From Proteobacteria bacterium SG_bin9 (GTDB lineage Bacteria; Pseudomonadota; Alphaproteobacteria; Rhizobiales; Xanthobacteraceae), in contig LWDM01000029.1 of the NCBI GenBank assembly GCA_002083525.1, positions 81,594 through 145,593 on the forward strand: 64,000 nt of DNA, in the 5' to 3' direction. Position 1 is the stretch's first letter, and each line of letters starts with the position of its first letter. A program made the position numbers and the translations under genes. Below are positions 16,651 to 24,205 of this stretch, piece after piece. The notes beneath the pieces are model-generated. The model saw nothing but the letters and a program-made list of their open reading frames with translations, did no database searches and had not been told where the DNA came from.

Positions 16651-17499
16651 ATGCGACGCCCTCAAGTCGCACACACCTTGCCCGCGCTGCATCGGGCGAT
16701 CGCAGGCCTGCGCGGACGCGGCGCGACGCTCGCGCTGGTGCCGACCATGGGTGCGTTGCATGACGGACATTTGTCACTTGTCCGCCTGGCGAAGCAGCAC
16801 GCGAAGAAAGTTGTGGTTTCCATCTTCGTTAATCCCGCGCAGTTCGCTCCGCACGAGGACTTCTCGTCCTATCCGCGAACGTGGAAGGAGGACGTCGCCA
16901 AGCTGACGGCCGCAGGCGTGGACCTGATCTGGAACCCGCAGGTCAAGATCATGTACCCGGAGGCGTTCGTGACGCGGCTATCGCCGGAAGGACCAGCCGT
17001 GGCGGGTCTCGAGGATCGCTTCCGGCAGCATTTCTTTGGCGGCGTTGCCACGGTGGTCTGCAAGCTGTTCACCCAGACCCGCGCCGATTGCGCGATCTTC
17101 GGTGAGAAGGACTATCAGCAGCTCAAGGTTGTGACCCAGATGTCCCGCGACCTCGACCTTCGGGTCAAGGTGATCGGCGCTCCGGTGGTGCGCGAGCGCG
17201 ACGGCCTCGCGATGTCCTCCCGCAATGTTTACCTCTCGGCTTCCGACCGGGCGGCCGCACCCGTCCTGTTCAAGACGCTGACCGCCAGCGCAAAGCGCAT
17301 TCGCGGCGGCGATGGTCTCCAAGAGGTTCTCGACGATGGAGCCCGCGAAATTACCGCGGCCGGCTTTGCTTTGGATTATCTCGAAGCCCGGCACGCGGAG
17401 ACGCTCAAGCTCGTCACGTCGAAGGCCGACGGCCCGCTCCGGCTGCTGGTCGCAGCCAAGATCGGTACGACGCGTCTCATCGACAACGTGAAAGTCTGA
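16651..17499 (+). CDS. panC: Pantothenate synthetase (pantoate-beta-alanine ligase)
   Basis: PanC condenses pantoate and beta-alanine with ATP to form pantothenate. The product shows the nucleotidyltransferase motifs LVPTMGALHDGHLSLVR (HIGH-like), FVNPAQFAPHED, the IFGEKDYQQL motif, and MSSRNVYLS (KMSKS-like). From ATG 16651 (MRRPQVAHTL) it is 282 residues, the usual length. In-frame ATGs at 16603 and 16633 would add a repeat-encoded N-terminal tail; no Shine-Dalgarno clearly favours one. It is convergent with the DUF1489 gene with a 20-bp spacer, and divergent from mipZ. panE at 8824 serves the preceding step. Confidence 0.95.
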   Translation: MRRPQVAHTLPALHRAIAGLRGRGATLALVPTMGALHDGHLSLVRLAKQHAKKVVVSIFVNPAQFAPHEDFSSYPRTWKEDVAKLTAAGVDLIWNPQVKIMYPEAFVTRLSPEGPAVAGLEDRFRQHFFGGVATVVCKLFTQTRADCAIFGEKDYQQLKVVTQMSRDLDLRVKVIGAPVVRERDGLAMSSRNVYLSASDRAAAPVLFKTLTASAKRIRGGDGLQEVLDDGAREITAAGFALDYLEARHAETLKLVTSKADGPLRLLVAAKIGTTRLIDNVKV

Positions 17500-17519
17500 T
17501 TGGCCGATAGTCCGCCCGC

Positions 17520-17828
17520 TTACAGCAGGCCCAGTTCGCGCAGCTCGCGGCGCAGTTGCTCCGGCATCGCCTGCGCGCCCTTCGCAGCCTTGCCGAGATC
17601 GGGCGGCGCATCTTTCGCCTGCAGATAGCGCCAGCCTTGGAACGGGCGCATCGGACGCGGCGACACCGGAACGAACTTCGCGTCCATGATCAACCGGCAG
17701 CGGCCGATGCCGTCCTTGTCGCGAAAGGGCTCGATGCCGATCAGCTTCTCCCGGACGGCGATCTGCCCCTTGATCACCCAGTAGATCGAGCCGCCGTCCA
17801 ACAGCTCGTCCTCGCGCTTGGGCGTCAT
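17520..17828 (-). CDS. DUF1489 family protein, N-terminally truncated
   Basis: The 102-residue product matches the C-terminal two thirds of DUF1489: TPKREDELLDGGSIYWVIKG, then FRDKDGIGRCR, VSPRPMRPFQGWRYL and the ending LRRELRELGLL. Family members are usually around 140 residues and have about 40 residues before this point. In the same frame upstream of the ATG, family-like sequence continues (ERIKKAKAKGQPAHHIHITRM), then changes to Ala/Gly/Ser-rich text without any start codon. So the true 5' end looks lost and joined to the neighbouring gene, whose TGA overlaps this ATG (ATGA at 17825-17828). It may be translated by coupling. The function of the family is unknown. Confidence 0.75.
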   Translation of the reverse strand: MTPKREDELLDGGSIYWVIKGQIAVREKLIGIEPFRDKDGIGRCRLIMDAKFVPVSPRPMRPFQGWRYLQAKDAPPDLGKAAKGAQAMPEQLRRELRELGLL

Positions 17829-18898
17829 GCGGGTGATGTGGATGTGGTGTGCGGGCTGGCCCTTCGCCTTGGCCTTCTTGATGCGCTCGGCGGTGGCGCG
17901 GCAGTGGCTGTGGCGGTGGTCGGCGCCGGAGCAGCGGCTGCCGCTGCCGGGCGCGCCGGTGCTTGCTGAGGCGGCGGCGAAAACACCGAGGCGCGTGAGG
18001 CCGAGGTCGCGGGTGCCGCCGAAGGCGGCGCTAATGCAGCCGCAGGAACTTGCTGCGTCTGGGGCGGCGGCGGAGCTGCAGTACGTGCCTGGGGCGGCGG
18101 CGGTGGAGCCGCAGCCGGCGGCTCATTGCCCATGATGTTCACGGGCGGGATCGAGGCCGCGGTCGGGAAATCGGCATTGGTCGGCCGTCCTGTCGGCGCG
18201 GTGACGGGAAGACCGGCGAGCGCAGGCGTCGCGGGCGCAATAGCCGCGGCCTGCGGCGCGCCCCAATTGGCTGCGTGGCGGCCGACATGGCTGTCGTAGG
18301 CGCGCTCGGCCATGTTCGCCGCAATTTGCTTGCGGTCCGCGAGCGAGCGGAACGCACCGCACGCGGTCGGACTGCACTGCTCGCGCGTCAGCAAGACCTG
18401 GGCGACAAGTCCGTAGCGATCGCGCTCGATCACCCGGCGCAACGTCGCGAGTTCCGGTGTCATCGCTGCGTTCGCGGTCGCCACGTCCCCTTGCGCGGTG
18501 AGACGGCTGATTTGCGAAGCCGTGTAAGATACCGCCGCCGCGGAGGATTCAGCCGAAGCAAAGAGCGCCTTCTCGCACGCCGCCTCGACACTCTCGCCCG
18601 CGAGGCCGTCGAGACATGCGAGCGCCGGCAACGAAACGGCTCCATGCGCCGGAACCGGCCTGGAGTCGGCTACAAACCTCTCTCCAGAACCGAAACTGCG
18701 CATGCTCGCGGCCACGGCGACGGTCAGCGCCAGCAAGGTGATGACGGCGAGCGCTCCGTTCGCAATGGACTTCTCGGCCCGGAACAGGGTCACAAGCAAC
18801 ATCAGCGCAAAGAACGCGCCGACTGCGAGCGTAATCAAAACCGGAAGCGCCGGTGATTGCCAAAGCTGATCGAGCGATGAGGCCCACGCCCAGTTCAT
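17825..18898 (-). CDS. Membrane protein of unknown function with Ala/Pro-rich tail
   Basis: This 357-residue product has two hydrophobic helices near the N-terminus (about 17-39 and 47-66), a soluble helical region with several cysteines (ALACLDGL, EAACEKALF, EQCSPTACGAF), and a long Ala/Pro/Gln-rich low-complexity tail from about residue 230. The last 20 residues (SASRRPRRRASPHTTSTSPA) are the out-of-frame reading of DUF1489-type codons, so the original stop codon was probably lost in a deletion and the present C-terminus is accidental. I recognise no named domain, but the N-terminal part resembles conserved hypothetical proteins of Bradyrhizobium relatives. Confidence 0.7.
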   Translation of the reverse strand: MNWAWASSLDQLWQSPALPVLITLAVGAFFALMLLVTLFRAEKSIANGALAVITLLALTVAVAASMRSFGSGERFVADSRPVPAHGAVSLPALACLDGLAGESVEAACEKALFASAESSAAAVSYTASQISRLTAQGDVATANAAMTPELATLRRVIERDRYGLVAQVLLTREQCSPTACGAFRSLADRKQIAANMAERAYDSHVGRHAANWGAPQAAAIAPATPALAGLPVTAPTGRPTNADFPTAASIPPVNIMGNEPPAAAPPPPPQARTAAPPPPQTQQVPAAALAPPSAAPATSASRASVFSPPPQQAPARPAAAAAAPAPTTATATAAPPPSASRRPRRRASPHTTSTSPA

Positions 18899-18987
18899 CA
18901 GAGAATCCTTCGTTGAAGACCAACCGGCCCACAGCGCCGATCAGATAGCCCGCAGACGAATCGACGGGGAGACTTCGAGGAAGGAGA

Positions 18988-19290
18988 TCAGACGGTGTGA
19001 AGTTGGCTTTCTTTAGCCACGCGCTCGAATGCTTCGGTCTGGCTCTTGATGCGATACTGACAATCGTCGCCTTCGGTCGGCAGCAGCCGGATCACCTCGT
19101 AGGCACCCGAGGCAGCCGGACGCGACACATTACTGGCGGTGAAATAGACCGTGTCACCCACGAGAAACTTGTGCTTCACACCCTGCTCCATCACGCAAAA
19201 CGGTGATGCCGGTTGCAGTTGTCCCGCTGCATATTCCCGGCTAACGCCCACGTGATTGATAGCATGCGACAATCTGGTTTGGCCAGCCAT
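18988..19290 (-). CDS. Small conserved hypothetical protein
   Basis: This product has about 100 residues from the ATG at 19290. The core VMEQGVKHKFLVGDTVYFT and the ending QYRIKSQTEAFERVAKESQL resemble short beta-rich proteins seen in Bradyrhizobium genomes; a small SH3-like barrel is possible but not proven. Alternative starts are an upstream in-frame ATG at 19410 and an internal Met before EQGVKHKF; the homologues I recall begin near the internal one. It has no signal peptide or membrane segment and stands alone between a membrane protein gene and a GST gene on the same strand. Confidence 0.62.
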   Translation of the reverse strand: MAGQTRLSHAINHVGVSREYAAGQLQPASPFCVMEQGVKHKFLVGDTVYFTASNVSRPAASGAYEVIRLLPTEGDDCQYRIKSQTEAFERVAKESQLHTV

Positions 19291-19444
19291 TTCCGAACGG
19301 CGGAACAGCCACGATTCTTTATCATTTACATGGTGATAGGCTGAAAAACCGCGTTCCGGAACCCGGTTCGCGAGACGTTCTGCGGTGCAACAATCGCATT
19401 GCGCAACCAAACGTTGAATCCAAGCTCAGAACCGGGAAAACCCC

Positions 19445-20101
19445 TCAGTCGTGCTCGAATCTGTCGATGAGCCAGGTCTCGGCAAGGCCCGCCTCGGTCC
19501 AGGCCCGGAACGCGGGATGCGCTTCCATCGCCATCATGTACTCACGTGAGACAGCGCTCACTTCGATGGCATAGGTCCGGAAGCGGGTGACGACCGGCGC
19601 ATACATCGCATCGGCCGCGCTGAACGCACCGAACAGAAATGGCCCGCCCTTCCCGAACCTGCTGCGGCAGTCGCTCCAGACCTCCTGAACCCGCGCGACA
19701 TTGGCGAGCGCATCGTCGGAGAGTGCCTTCGCCCGCACCGGCCGGTGCAGGTTCATGCCGCACTCGTTGCGAAGCGCCATGAAGCCGGAGTGCATTTCCG
19801 CCGAGACCGATCGTGCGAGCGCCCGCGCTGCGCGGTCCTGCGGCCACAGCTTCGCATCCGGAAAACGCTCGGCGGCGTACTCAATGATCGCGAGCGAATC
19901 CCAGACGGTGACATCGCCGTCAATCAGCGCCGGCACCTTGCCGGACGGTGTGAATTCCAGAATGCGCCGTTTGCTGTCGTCACCGGCGTAAAGCGGAATC
20001 ACGACCTCGTCGAAAGCGATGCCGGCGGCGCGAAGCGCGACCCAAGGGCGCATCGACCAGGACGAATAGTTCTTGTTGCCGAGCACCAGCGTCAGGGACA
20101 T
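19445..20101 (-). CDS. Glutathione S-transferase family protein
   Basis: This cytosolic GST-fold protein of 218 residues has an N-terminal thioredoxin-like domain with LVLGNKNYSSWSMRPW (a Ser-rich active-site loop) and TPSGKVPALIDGDVTVWDSLAIIEY (cis-Pro and the glutathione gamma-glutamyl-binding DS), and an all-helical C-terminal domain with GPFLFGAFSAADAMYAPVV carrying the N-capping Asp. The ATG at 20101 has GGAG 7 bp upstream; an in-frame start at 20113 adds four residues. Substrate cannot be predicted. Divergent from the DUF599 gene. Confidence 0.93.
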   Translation of the reverse strand: MSLTLVLGNKNYSSWSMRPWVALRAAGIAFDEVVIPLYAGDDSKRRILEFTPSGKVPALIDGDVTVWDSLAIIEYAAERFPDAKLWPQDRAARALARSVSAEMHSGFMALRNECGMNLHRPVRAKALSDDALANVARVQEVWSDCRSRFGKGGPFLFGAFSAADAMYAPVVTRFRTYAIEVSAVSREYMMAMEAHPAFRAWTEAGLAETWLIDRFEHD

Positions 20102-20219
20102 GTCCAGCTCCATTGAGGAAAAGTTGTATGCCCGCTGCGGCCTCGCCGATCAACCATCGCAATGCACAGCACTCCGGAGCCCCAGGCAACAGTCCCGCCG
20201 ACTCAGATAGGATCGGCGC

Positions 20220-20900
20220 ATGCATCTGTTCGGCACGATCGACGTGGTTGCCATTGGCGTCTTCGTTCTCGCATGGACGATCTACGCCACCGCGCTCGAG
20301 CGGACACCGCACGGCAAGAACAGTCTGAATGCGCGGATGAACCTGTACCGCGAGGTCTGGATGCGGCGGATGCTCGACCGCGAGATGCGCATGGTCGACA
20401 TGCAGATCATGGCGTCGCTTCAGAACGGCACCGCATTCTTTGCCTCGACGACGTTGCTTGCGATCGGCGGTGCGCTGACGCTGCTGCGGGCCACCGACGA
20501 GGTCTTGAACGTCATCGCAACGCTGCCGTTCGGCATCAAGCCGACGCCCGCGCTATGGGAGATCAAGTGCATCGGGCTGGTGCTGATCTTCGTCTACGCA
20601 TTCTTCAAGTTTGCCTGGTCCTACCGGCTGTTCAATTACGTGTCGATCCTGCTCGGTGCGACTCCGTTTGCCGAGAAGAGTGACACCCCCGAAGCGCAGG
20701 CGCATGTCATGCGAACGACACGGTTATTCCAATCGGCCGGACGGCACTTCAATCGTGGGCAGCGCGCGTTTTTCTTCGCGCTCGGCTATCTCGGCTGGTT
20801 CATCAGCCCGTGGGTGCTGCTGGCCACGACGCTCGCCGTCGTGATCGTGATGTGGCGACGCCAGTTCGCGTCCGACGCCTGGCGAGCGATGACGAGCTAA
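20220..20900 (+). CDS. DUF599 integral membrane protein
   Basis: The 226-residue protein matches DUF599. It has about four membrane helices (residues 5-22, 62-84, 100-130 and 178-212) and the conserved stretches NARMNLYREVWMRRM, IMASLQNGTAFFASTT and FKFAWSYRLFNY. It is an inner-membrane protein of unknown role. The ATG at 20220 begins MHLFGTIDVVAIG at the first helix. A DUF3253 gene follows after 49 bp on the same strand and may be co-transcribed. Confidence 0.9.
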   Translation: MHLFGTIDVVAIGVFVLAWTIYATALERTPHGKNSLNARMNLYREVWMRRMLDREMRMVDMQIMASLQNGTAFFASTTLLAIGGALTLLRATDEVLNVIATLPFGIKPTPALWEIKCIGLVLIFVYAFFKFAWSYRLFNYVSILLGATPFAEKSDTPEAQAHVMRTTRLFQSAGRHFNRGQRAFFFALGYLGWFISPWVLLATTLAVVIVMWRRQFASDAWRAMTS

Positions 20901-20949
20901 CCGCAGCGCTGTCCTTGCAGTTGCGACTGTTTTGCTTCAAGTCAGGGCC

Positions 20950-21216
20950 ATGACTCGCACCGAAGCAACCGACCTTCCCCTGGATCGCGCGATTATCGAA
21001 ATCCTGACGCGCTCCGACGGCAAGACATTGAGCGCGCCCGAGATCGCTCAGACAATCGCACACGACGGCGATTGGCACGACCTGCTGGTCCCGATCCGCC
21101 GCGAGGCCATTGCGCTCGCACTGGCGGGACGGCTCGTGATCTACCGCAAGGGAAAACCCGCGGATCCGAACGATTTCCGCGGCGTCTATCGTTTGGGCTT
21201 ACCGCGCCACGACTGA
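20950..21216 (+). CDS. DUF3253 family protein (winged-helix-like)
   Basis: This 88-residue cytosolic protein matches DUF3253: AIIEILTRSDGKTLSAPEIAQTI, then WHDLLVPIRREAIALALAGRLVIYRKGKP, ending FRGVYRLGLP. The pattern is that of a small winged helix, but DNA binding is unproven. The ATG at 20950 is preferred over an in-frame ATG 18 bp earlier. Its last 18 bp overlap the 3' end of the convergent YdcF-family gene. Confidence 0.85.
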   Translation: MTRTEATDLPLDRAIIEILTRSDGKTLSAPEIAQTIAHDGDWHDLLVPIRREAIALALAGRLVIYRKGKPADPNDFRGVYRLGLPRHD

Positions 21217-22011
21217 GCGCGGCCCGGGAAACAATTCGCTGCTGCGTCCGGTCAGCCAATAGACCACAAGTCCAATCCACTCGTGCATGGCTGTATCGGT
21301 CCGCCAGAGCCCGTCGCTCAGGCTGTCGAACGGCACGGTGGCATCGGCCCATCCACTGGTTCGCCAATCGACCGGATACGCCTCAACATCGAATCCTGCG
21401 GCGCGGAATGCTCCGATGGAGCGCGGCATATGCGAGGCACTGGTGACCAGCAACCAGCGTTCGCCAGGTTTCGGCGTGACCAGACGCCTGGTGAAAACCG
21501 CATTCTCTGCGGTGTTGCGAGAGTCGCTTTCAAGGATGACACGCGCAGTATCCACGCCCATATCGCGCAACATTTCCCCGGCAATGGGAGCCTCGCGGAC
21601 CGACGGCGAGATGAGGCTGCCACTGCCGCTGCTGTAGACGATTTTTGCATCGGGGAAACGGCGCGCCAAATCCAGCATGGCAATCACACGTTCAGCCGCG
21701 GCGTTGACTTCGACCAATCCACGCGCCCGCGAGAGCGGACCATCGATCGCGCCTCCCAGTACGATGATCCCCGCCGGGTTGTTGCCGCCGTCCTTCCATG
21801 CCGGAAATCGCTCGGACAGAGGCAACAGCATCAGATTGCCGATCGGCGCGAACCCGAACAGCAGCAGCAATGCGACGCCCGTCGTCAACCAGCGCAGCCC
21901 GCCTCTCCGCCGGCCAAGAATGTAAAGCAGCACGCCGATGATGCAGATCGACGCGATCGCATTCGATGGCGTCGCGAAAAAACCAAGGATTTTGGAAAGC
22001 GCAAAGAACAT
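21199..22011 (-). CDS. YdcF/DUF218-family membrane protein
   Basis: The 270-residue product has two N-terminal membrane helices (about 5-30 and 37-55) and a DUF218 domain: GIIVLGGAID, YSSGSGSL, ESDSRNTAENAVFTRRL (the conserved E-S-x-S-x-N-T-x-E-N motif) and LLVTSASHMPRS. E. coli relatives YdcF, SanA and ElyC are linked to envelope biogenesis, ElyC to the lipid carrier used for peptidoglycan and ECA. The ATG at 22011 begins MFFALSKILGFF at the first helix. The gene ends within the convergent DUF3253 gene. Confidence 0.9.
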   Translation of the reverse strand: MFFALSKILGFFATPSNAIASICIIGVLLYILGRRRGGLRWLTTGVALLLLFGFAPIGNLMLLPLSERFPAWKDGGNNPAGIIVLGGAIDGPLSRARGLVEVNAAAERVIAMLDLARRFPDAKIVYSSGSGSLISPSVREAPIAGEMLRDMGVDTARVILESDSRNTAENAVFTRRLVTPKPGERWLLVTSASHMPRSIGAFRAAGFDVEAYPVDWRTSGWADATVPFDSLSDGLWRTDTAMHEWIGLVVYWLTGRSSELFPGPRSVVAR

Positions 22012-22086
22012 GGATCGCCAGCCGCCCGCACGGATGGCCTGCATGGGCCATCCAGCGGCGAAGATCAACCATTCATGGCGGCGTCA

Positions 22087-22905
22087 TCAATCCCAGTCCG
22101 GCGCGAAGCCGAAATTGACCAGCCGCCCCTGCGCGTTGCCCATCACGGAGATCTCGTCCATATCGTTCTGTGACAGCTCGAAATCGAACACCTCGATGTT
22201 CTCGGAAAGGCGCTCGATCTTGGACGTACGCGGGATCGCCACCACGCCTTGCTGCACCAGCCAGCGCAAACACACCTGTGCAGCCGACTTGCCGTAAGCC
22301 TTGCCAATAACGGCAAGCCGCGCGTCGGATTTGACGCGCCCTTTCGCGACCGGGCTGTACGCGACCAGTGCCATGCCGTTCTGGTCGCACGCCGCGCGCA
22401 CCTTCCTTTGATCGAGATACGGATGGCATTCGACCTGGTCGCAGACAAGCGGCTCGGGGCATGCAGCCACCGCCTGCTCGATCAGCGCCACGGTAAAGTT
22501 CGACACGCCGATATGTTTGGTCAGGCCCAATTGCTTGGCGCGCGCGAGGCCTTGCATGGTTTCAGAAAGCGAGATGTGCGGGTTCGGCCAGTGCAGAAGC
22601 AGCAGATCGACTTCCGACATCCGCAGTTTGAACAGGCTTTCCTTCACCGACCGTTCGAGGTCATGCGGTGCAAAGTGAGTGGTCCAAACCTTGGTGGTGA
22701 TGAAGACCTCGTCACGCTTGACGCCGGAAGCGCGCACGCCCTCCCCGACCTCGCGTTCATTCTCGTACATCTGCGCCGTATCGATGTGGCGATACCCGAG
22801 CCGCAACGCCTGCTCGACGATGCGCGCGCACGCCCGCCCGCGCAGTTCCCACGTGCCAAGTCCGATCGCGGGAACACGCGCACCATTGGCTTCGACAAAC
22901 AGCAC
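22087..22905 (-). CDS. Aldo/keto reductase (DkgB-like)
   Basis: This 272-residue NADPH-dependent oxidoreductase of the AKR superfamily has the whole catalytic tetrad: Asp42, Tyr47, Lys72 and His105, in IDTAQMYENE, ITTKVW and LLLLHWPNP. The C-terminal IPRTSKIERLSEN binds NADP phosphate. The start is a GTG at 22905 with GGAG 9 bp upstream. The sequence resembles 2,5-diketo-D-gluconate reductase B-type enzymes, which reduce methylglyoxal and other carbonyls. The gene stands 75 bp upstream of the YdcF-family gene on the same strand. Confidence 0.92.
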   Translation of the reverse strand: MLFVEANGARVPAIGLGTWELRGRACARIVEQALRLGYRHIDTAQMYENEREVGEGVRASGVKRDEVFITTKVWTTHFAPHDLERSVKESLFKLRMSEVDLLLLHWPNPHISLSETMQGLARAKQLGLTKHIGVSNFTVALIEQAVAACPEPLVCDQVECHPYLDQRKVRAACDQNGMALVAYSPVAKGRVKSDARLAVIGKAYGKSAAQVCLRWLVQQGVVAIPRTSKIERLSENIEVFDFELSQNDMDEISVMGNAQGRLVNFGFAPDWD

Positions 22906-22973
22906 CGGTCATCTCCATAAGCGCAAAGCGCGATACGCTATCACGCCGGACGAAGATTGGTACTATGGCTGAG

Positions 22974-23291
22974 CTATTTGGAGCGGCCGGATCGTGCCAG
23001 CGCGGCAAATGCCATGTCGGGCGCTTCGGCTATGACGGTGAGCAACGCACGAGCGGGTCCACGCGGCTGGCGCTTGCCCTGCTCCCAATTCCGGATCGTA
23101 TCGACCGGAACGCCGAGCCGTTCGGCAAATTCGCACTGCGTCAGCCGCGAGCGCTGCCGCAATTCGCGCACCGACAACGACCGGTCGTGCGATGAGAGTG
23201 GAGACGCAGGCAACACCGGCACGAGCGGCGCTTCGCGGCCGTCGCGCAACTCGACGATCCTGCCATCCGCCTTGAGCCGCAGCCGCTGCAT
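22974..23291 (-). CDS. Helix-turn-helix (XRE-type) transcriptional regulator
   Basis: This 105-residue DNA-binding protein carries the HTH in the second half: SVRELRQRSRLTQCEFAERL followed by GVPVDTIRNWEQGKRQPRGP, the pattern of HigA/NadS-like and XRE regulators. The N-terminal part (MQRLRLKADGRIVELRDGRE) is a short beta-rich lead. GGAGAG lies upstream of the ATG at 23291, which excludes a longer start at 23321. There is no toxin-like gene on either side, so an antitoxin role is not supported. Targets unknown. Confidence 0.85.
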   Translation of the reverse strand: MQRLRLKADGRIVELRDGREAPLVPVLPASPLSSHDRSLSVRELRQRSRLTQCEFAERLGVPVDTIRNWEQGKRQPRGPARALLTVIAEAPDMAFAALARSGRSK

Positions 23292-23343
23292 GGGAATCTC
23301 TCCGGCTGCAAGGTGGGGCAAGTATGGTTAAGAATGAATTAAC

Positions 23344-23374
23344 ATCGCCGCCGCCAAATCCTGACGGCGGCGAT
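23344..23374. terminator. 10-bp inverted repeat between the M15-like and HTH genes
   Basis: ATCGCCGCCG and CGGCGGCGAT form a GC-rich stem with an 11-base loop, 10 bp past the stop of the minus-strand M15-like gene. Only a weak T-rich tail follows on that strand, so terminator function is possible but unproven. Confidence 0.4.
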
Positions 23375-23384
23375 ACGCTCTCGC

Positions 23385-23924
23385 TTACCTCATGCGGGCG
23401 TAAGCGTTGTGCCAGGCGGCGCGCCGTCCTCCCGAGTGAGCGAACCGCAGGCCCATCTCGCGTCCGCCGGCTTCGTCATACGAGATGTGGATGTGCTGGG
23501 CGCGTCCGGCGTCGGTCGAGTAGCCGCCCTTCCAGTCCTTGAGCTGACCATAGATGCAGCCGTACGGCCCGCGCACGTCGACCGCCTTGCCCTGCGCGTG
23601 CAGCGACATGCGGCGCGAGCCAGCGATGCGGGTGTGGCGGATGCCGGAGATCGCATGCGTTCCCGGACATGCCGACTGGATCGACGCGAGCTTTGCCGCC
23701 AGCGGCGCGACGAGGCCGGACGCATACGAAGCAGACCGCGCCTCGATGGCCGGCGGCACTTGCGCGCTCGCCGGCGGTGAGGCGACGCGGGCCGCTGCTT
23801 TGGGTGACGAGACCCCGTCGCACGGCATGGTGACGTTGCATTCGGGAGCAATCGCGGGGGTACGCACACGCTGACGCGCGTCAGCGGTCGCTGGCAGCGC
23901 GACAAGCGCCACCACTACACACAT
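23385..23924 (-). CDS. Secreted M15-like peptidase (VanY/Peptidase_M15 fold)
   Basis: The product has a signal peptide (MCVVVALVALPATADA) and a C-terminal domain with SLHAQGKAVDVRG and QHIHISYD, matching the zinc-binding His-x6-Asp and the second His of M15 D,D-/L,D-carboxypeptidases. SGIRHTRIAGSRRM precedes the first motif. So it probably cleaves peptidoglycan cross-bridge peptides in the periplasm, although an extra cysteine pair (SACPG, YGCIYG) makes it a divergent member. I chose ATG 23924 because it starts the signal peptide; the frame is open to 24062. 179 residues. Confidence 0.75.
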   Translation of the reverse strand: MCVVVALVALPATADARQRVRTPAIAPECNVTMPCDGVSSPKAAARVASPPASAQVPPAIEARSASYASGLVAPLAAKLASIQSACPGTHAISGIRHTRIAGSRRMSLHAQGKAVDVRGPYGCIYGQLKDWKGGYSTDAGRAQHIHISYDEAGGREMGLRFAHSGGRRAAWHNAYARMR

Positions 23925-24205
23925 GGTTCGAACCAATTCTACAAACTCCAAAGAGACATCGCACGGCGACGTGGAATCCGGCTTGCGCGGCGACGATGCT
24001 TTCAGACGTGACAGAGATGCGCAGTCTCGCTGACCCGGTATCCACTCACGGGGACGGCGCACGGTGATGCGGCCATGCGGTCTAGATCGGCACAGCGGCG
24101 TCGGCGTGTTGACGGGCGCTCACGGCCATAATGTGGCACGGACATGACTGCTTCGGGGACATGCGCGCACGTCATGCCGCACAGTTTAACGGCGGATTGC
24201 CGCCG

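Noticed and set aside
22974..23291. HTH gene as an antitoxin of a HigBA-like pair
   Set aside because: The neighbours are an aldo/keto reductase and an M15-like peptidase; no RelE/HigB-like toxin gene is on either side.
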